Source of the DNA: Paraburkholderia panacisoli
Lineage (GTDB): Bacteria > Pseudomonadota > Gammaproteobacteria > Burkholderiales > Burkholderiaceae
DNA: 64,000 nt
NCBI RefSeq assembly: GCF_008369935.1
Contig: NZ_VTUZ01000028.1
Location: 1 to 64,000 of the forward strand
Direction of reading: 5' to 3'
Below are positions 60,098 to 64,000 of the stretch, piece by piece (within the stretch, counting starts at the first letter, position 1; each line of letters starts with the position of its first letter). The notes under the pieces were generated by a model, which was given only the letters and a program-made list of their open reading frames with translations, ran no database searches and was not told the origin of the DNA. A program made the translations under genes and the position numbers.

Positions 60098-60460
60098 ATG
60101 GACAAGAACCCCGGCCTTAAAGTGCACGACAGCAAGTATGCGCTCACTGACATTGAGCACCGAGCATTTGAGCTGCTCTCCCTTCTGCTAGCAGACGTCA
60201 CCACCGACGTCGAGGTTGCAGCTCGAGACGCGGGAATTTCTGATGCCCCGAGTGCAAGTATCGGGTGGCCGACACGCCACCGCAAACCGGCTTGCCGCGC
60301 GTGTCACTTGTCGAATCGAGGGCAGCCAGGTCAATTTTTGCAAGAATCTTGGCTACTCGAAGGTTGGTGTGCCAGCCCTTATGGCGTCGAGGCGGGGCCG
60401 GCGCACCAGCCCACGCGGCGGGTCAGTTGGCCCGCCCGAACCGAAGCTACGCGTGGACTG
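60098..60460 (+). pseudogene. Unknown gene, frameshifted, related to 59180
   Basis: Starts MDKNPGLKVHDSKYALTDIE with an intact ATG and continues FELLSLLLADVTTDVEVAAR. After DAGIS the reading becomes low quality in this frame, and another frame (60244 on) gives MPRVQVSGGRHATANRLAAR and CKNLGYSKVG, suggesting a frameshift near 60245. The N-terminal part looks like a helix-turn-helix. Family unknown. Confidence 0.45.
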
Positions 60461-60520
60461 AAGCCAAATGAACTGATGGTCCGGCATGAGACGGAATTGC
60501 CAGGCAGCGATTTCAACGGC

Positions 60521-60578
60521 GCCGACGCGAAGTGACAGATTTATTCGCGAAGTTGAGACACATTTAATACGTTCTACT
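60521..60578 (-). repeat. Right end R2, second Tn7-like transposon end
   Basis: Contains CGAAGTGACAGATTTATTCG and GAGACACATTTAATACGTTC, then TAC. It has the same orientation and the same terminal block (ATTTAATACGTTCTAC) as R1 at 41961-42010. Together with the left end at 31764 it would delimit a 28.8-kb element containing the defence island. Confidence 0.65.
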
Positions 60579-63500
60579 TCAGGGGCACTTATCCGAAATT
60601 ACATTTTACGTAATAGCTACTACATCTCCTCGTGATGCCCAGTCACGTGCCGACAGGTGGTCGCGCATAGGTCATGCGAGGCGCGAGAAAAATGCGTTTC
60701 TGTGAAACATTTGCAGACAAACGGCGCGGAGGTACCGCCAGGATTGCCATCCGAGGATATTCAGAATGATTCCCTGTTGTTTCACGACAGCCCGCTTGCC
60801 AAAGCTGATGCCCCTCTAGGCCCTCAGCGCCCTACACTTCATTTTGACGTCTCTGCCTGCGATCAAGAAACCGGAATTGCGGCGGCGCGTTGTAGCGAGA
60901 AGTATTGTCTCCCTAACGTTGGCGCAGTTTTTCGTTCTACGAACACGGGTTCGCAGTCGACCGATCGACCACGCGACGCGGTTCGTGGTAGGCCCCGCAG
61001 GAACCGCGGGCGGCTTGTCTAAGGTGATCCGATCGCACCCAAGGCGGCCGCAGGTTCCCGTGGCGATTGTCAAGCAGCAACCGGCCCCACACGCGCCGCA
61101 CAGCCGCGCGCGCTCCCCTTTAGTTTAGTTTACGTCTGTACTCTCAGACAAAAGCGCACGTTGTCGTCCAGACGTTGGCCAATTTCATGCCCAGAAAAAG
61201 GCAGCACTTAGGCTCGGTCTGTTAGTTGCGTTTATTCGATGAAAATCAAACTCGGCTACCTCTGTCACGCCAACCCGCCGCGAGTCCCCCTCGCTTTTGC
61301 GTATCACCGACACGAACATCGTCTCCTCGCAAGACTCTGTACACGCGCTCGTGCCCTCGTCGGCCATGCGCGCTCTGCCGCGCCCGAAAAAAGCACGGCG
61401 TTCGCCGAAGTCTTGAAGATGGCGACGTAGTGGCGGTTCGCCGGACCGGCGTGGCCGCCTGGTTCTCCCTTAGCACGTCAGCTTGAGTCCGTCCGGCGCC
61501 AGACTGAAAAATCACGACGGCGCGATCTGGCTCTGCGGCGCAACTTCCTTTCGTATTCAGGCCACGATCTCTTGGCCCGGCGGACGCCAGCCCTGATCCG
61601 CGAGGCGGTTGCTGCACGCAGAAACCATCGTGTCAGACGCGCCTTGACGGAAAACGCTTAACGTATCTGCACAATCTAGGACGCGAACCGCCAAACGGGG
61701 ACGCTGCCCACATGTGCGCGAGAAGATCAAGCCAAGCATCTAAGCCGTGCCACGCGCGCTGGGCGCCCGGTCCGACGGCTACTGCCAGCCCTTCGCCGAA
61801 AGGCGGACAGGGCGGACAGGTCGTGCGACGAGGCTGCCGTGTCTTACGGGGGTCTACTGCCTAGTCTTGGGCTGAACGTCGTTGCCGGAGGCCAACGAGG
61901 CGCAGACGCTAATGTCGCTGCGCCGTAGGCGTTTGAGCACGTGGAAGTTGCGTATGTATGGCCGCCGTCACGACGCCCGTCAGTGAGCGACGGGGCGCTT
62001 GCCTCCGCCCACAGCTGCACTGGACCGGCGCGCGCGGCGCCAACCGCCCGGGTGCCCGCTTGTACCTTTCTAGGTACTATGCCCTCGAGAAGATGCGAAT
62101 CTGTCTAACGCCGGGTCCGCCGGATCTCACCACGCTACCGGATTGGGCGACCGGCTCAAGATACCGGGCACGCAAGCCTGTGCCTATACCGACTAACCGA
62201 CTTCCATATCGACCGGACTCCGCGAGCAAAGGCCATTGTCGAAGAGCCGAGATTCAAAGCTGCCAAGCTTGGAAGAGACTGGACACTCAGAACCCTTGCC
62301 GGGGACGCTCGTTGGCTCTGGACCCACCCGGGGTTGAGAAGCGGTCGGCGCGAACAGCGAAGAGGCGAGCGTGGTCTCTTCAACGCAATGGCCTTCCGCC
62401 CCAAGGGAGTTGAAACAGACAACGCCCGTGCAGCCTGAAGGGCAGTCTTCGCGTCCGTCGGAATCAAACGTTCGCACAAGATGCACCCAGTGACAGGCGT
62501 CCGTGACGGCGTAGTTTTTGGGACGCCGTGGTGAAGTGACAGATAACTGACAGATAGGCGCCAGATTTTGAAGACGTTAGGGGCGCTGGGCAAGCTGTCA
62601 GATAACTAACACTTAAGTGTCAGTTTGGCGCCTCCGGACGGCGAGATTTTCGTGTTCTCCACGACCGCCCAGCACCGCATTGCTAAAGCCCACCTCTGCG
62701 CGGACCGCTGTTGCACGCTTCCGTTGTCGGATTCAGGGGTCATTTGCCCCGAATGAGAACACTTGAGTTCCTGCACATCTTCGCGCAACTCTCGGATGCG
62801 GCAGGAACAACTGACATCATCGCGTGCCGACGGGACGCATTGGCACAGGTATAAAGAGGCCCGCACGGCGCGGACTTGATCAGCAAACTGTGTCGGTCAC
62901 TCGGCTTCAACACTGAACAGCACGCTAATGACCTCCTTGGATTTGGGTTTACAGGGCTGACGATAGACGCCAAATCGGGATTTTACAGCGAAGCCCTCCG
63001 CATTCCAGTGACGTCCCCCGCGTCGCCCTTTACGGCGAACATCTTTTTAACACTCCGTTCTCGCACGGCGAGCTATATCTGACTATGTGTGCGGCGACCA
63101 GGGGCCAACGTGCCATTTCCCGAGGCCGGCCCATATGGCCGCTTTGCGGTGGGGGCACGCGCGAAGCCAGTTTTGACCTCGCATCCCCTAGTGACCTCCG
63201 CCGCTTACTGGGTCGCGTTCGATAGCATGCGGAGAGACGCCGCGGGGTGTTGGCGACCCTCTGCTTCGGCTCGGGAAGTTACAGGAAACCTCATGGCTGT
63301 GCAGGCTACTGCTATTTCAACGTATTTCAAGAGGGCTACACCGACTTTCGAAGAGAAGAGGCGCAAATCGGCGCTGTGCCCAAATTTCGAAAGATCGACC
63401 CTCTCGCCGCGTATGGGACGGTTTCGCCTCAGTGCGGAGACGTCTCCATGCAAGCTGGGAAACGGTGAACGATTCGACCAATACCGACAACGATTCGATC

Positions 63501-63775
63501 ACAATCAGTCCGGGCCGCGTGCGTATGCGGCTTGAAAGCGGGGGGCGAAAGCTGAATATATTTGGTGCGCTTTTCTCCCGCTGTCGGTGTCTCCCAACAG
63601 CAAAGTTGGGTTGCAGCATTGCGCCACCAAGGATGGCCAGCGGAGGTCAAAGGTTTTCGCGGTTCCTCTCGCTGCGGTCGGTCGGGGATCTCTTGGGCCA
63701 AAATGGGCCGAGCGGAGAGATGGGCGTCGGGCGGCTTGGGGACAGTCGAGCCCGGATGGGCAGGGAGCGCGTTCT
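60579..63775. other. 3.2-kb region without a convincing gene
   Basis: No frame has a recognisable domain, a good ribosome binding site and a sensible length together. A 34-codon frame at 62753-62857 (MRTLEFLHIFAQLSDAAGTT) is the only mildly protein-like stretch. Short repeats at 62536-62632 are listed separately. Such low coding density fits a decayed segment or a replicon control region. Confidence 0.4.
62536..62632. repeat. Pair of GTGACAGATAACT-type repeats
   Basis: The first unit is GTGACAGATAACTGACAGAT ending in AGGCGCC (62536-62562). The second is CTGTCAGATAACTAACACTT ending in TTTGGCGCC (62595-62632), which contains the palindrome ACACTTAAGTGT. The first shares GAAGTGACAGAT with transposon end R2. 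They may be another transposon end or binding sites. Confidence 0.45.
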
Positions 63776-63798
63776 AAAGTGCCCGGATCAGGACGGTT
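63776..63798. promoter_or_regulatory. Imperfect CCGGATC-centred palindrome, site 1
   Basis: AAAGTGCCCGGATCAGGACG, followed by GTT, is a degenerate version of the perfect palindromes at 63855 and 63952. Confidence 0.5.
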
Positions 63799-63854
63799 AT
63801 TCGCGTGGCCGAACCTTGAGATTGGAGCAGGCGGTGACCTGTCTCTGTGTCGGT

Positions 63855-63878
63855 GAAACTGTCCGGATCCGGACAGTT
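63855..63878. promoter_or_regulatory. 24-bp perfect palindrome, site 2
   Basis: Half-site AAACTGTCCGGA and its exact reverse complement TCCGGACAGTTT. It is followed by TTCGAG, as is site 3 (TTCG only in site 1). Confidence 0.65.
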
Positions 63879-63951
63879 TTTCGAGGTGGTGGGTGCGCTG
63901 GCCGAGAAGGGGTCGCCGTCGGTGGCAAACGACTCTGTTGTTGTGTCGTCA

Positions 63952-63975
63952 AAAGTGTCCGGATCCGGACACTTT
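63952..63975. promoter_or_regulatory. 24-bp perfect palindrome, site 3
   Basis: Half-site AAAGTGTCCGGA and its exact reverse complement TCCGGACACTTT. The three sites are spaced 79 and 97 bp apart. Multiple long palindromes with one core are typical of partition sites or of operators for replication genes, which would lie beyond the right edge. Confidence 0.65.
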
Positions 63976-64000
63976 CGAGAGTCAACCAAGCAACAGGCCG

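Noticed and set aside
61226..62413. Several open frames of 85-150 codons in 61-62.4 kb
   Set aside because: All are Arg/Pro/Ser-rich with no domain, and frames on both strands overlap each other; typical of random open frames in GC-rich DNA.
63774..63989. Minus-strand frame with repeated CPDPD motif
   Set aside because: The repeated peptide is only the translation of the three palindromes.

Overview
The window looks like an accessory replicon or genomic island of a Burkholderiaceae bacterium, most likely Paraburkholderia or Caballeronia. The basis is its high GC content, its IS6/IS66-type elements, its small stress proteins (CsbD, DUF3309, DUF3096, PRC-barrel, SYLF) and its short H-NS-like proteins. 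Species and replicon type cannot be fixed from the sequence alone. Much of it is mobile DNA inserted into other mobile DNA.

Left part (1-22 kb): a stress and regulatory island scarred by IS6 and IS4-type remnants. It encodes an FNR-like regulator, a SnoaL-like protein, a cytochrome c, a histidine kinase, a glycosyltransferase, a DUF1571 protein and an entericidin. Its core is a large, diverged inverted duplication centred near 13.1 kb. Each arm carries a Crp/Fnr regulator, a DUF3309 membrane peptide, a CsbD protein and a SYLF lipoprotein, in mirror order, with PRC-barrel proteins between them. The two Crp/Fnr paralogues share a 16-bp promoter block. A separate 43-bp element recurs three times.

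Middle (22.6-27.7 kb): an IS66-type element (tnpA, tnpB, tnpC). Its tnpB is split by a 2.6-kb element carrying a 693-aa serine recombinase and two small genes. A 5-bp core at both junctions lets an exact excision restore tnpB. It is followed by an alpha/beta hydrolase and a thioredoxin-reductase-like enzyme.

31.76-42.01 kb: a Tn7-like transposon (tnsA, tnsB, tnsC, tniQ). Its tnsC is interrupted by a compact GInt-like element with three overlapping tyrosine recombinases and a GinD-like protein, bounded by the 8-bp repeat TTCCGATG. Removing it restores a 325-aa TnsC in frame. Both genes flanking the transposon are truncated.

42-60.6 kb: a defence island. All its core genes lie on the minus strand. 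The upstream block is a Shango-type operon (TerB protein, P-loop ATPase, Lhr-like helicase) plus a Rad50/RecF-like ATPase. The downstream block is a restriction-like operon: SNF2 helicase, stand-alone EcoRII-N domain protein, MORC/MutL-like GHKL ATPase, HNH endonuclease, and a Dcm/M.EcoRII-like cytosine methyltransferase. This second block is the best candidate for an undescribed system. H-NS-like proteins lie on both sides. A second transposon right end at about 60.58 kb could let the same transposon mobilise the entire island.

60.6-64 kb: no convincing gene. There are short repeats, and at the right edge three palindromes with a shared core (two of them perfect over 24 bp) that resemble a partition or replication-control region.
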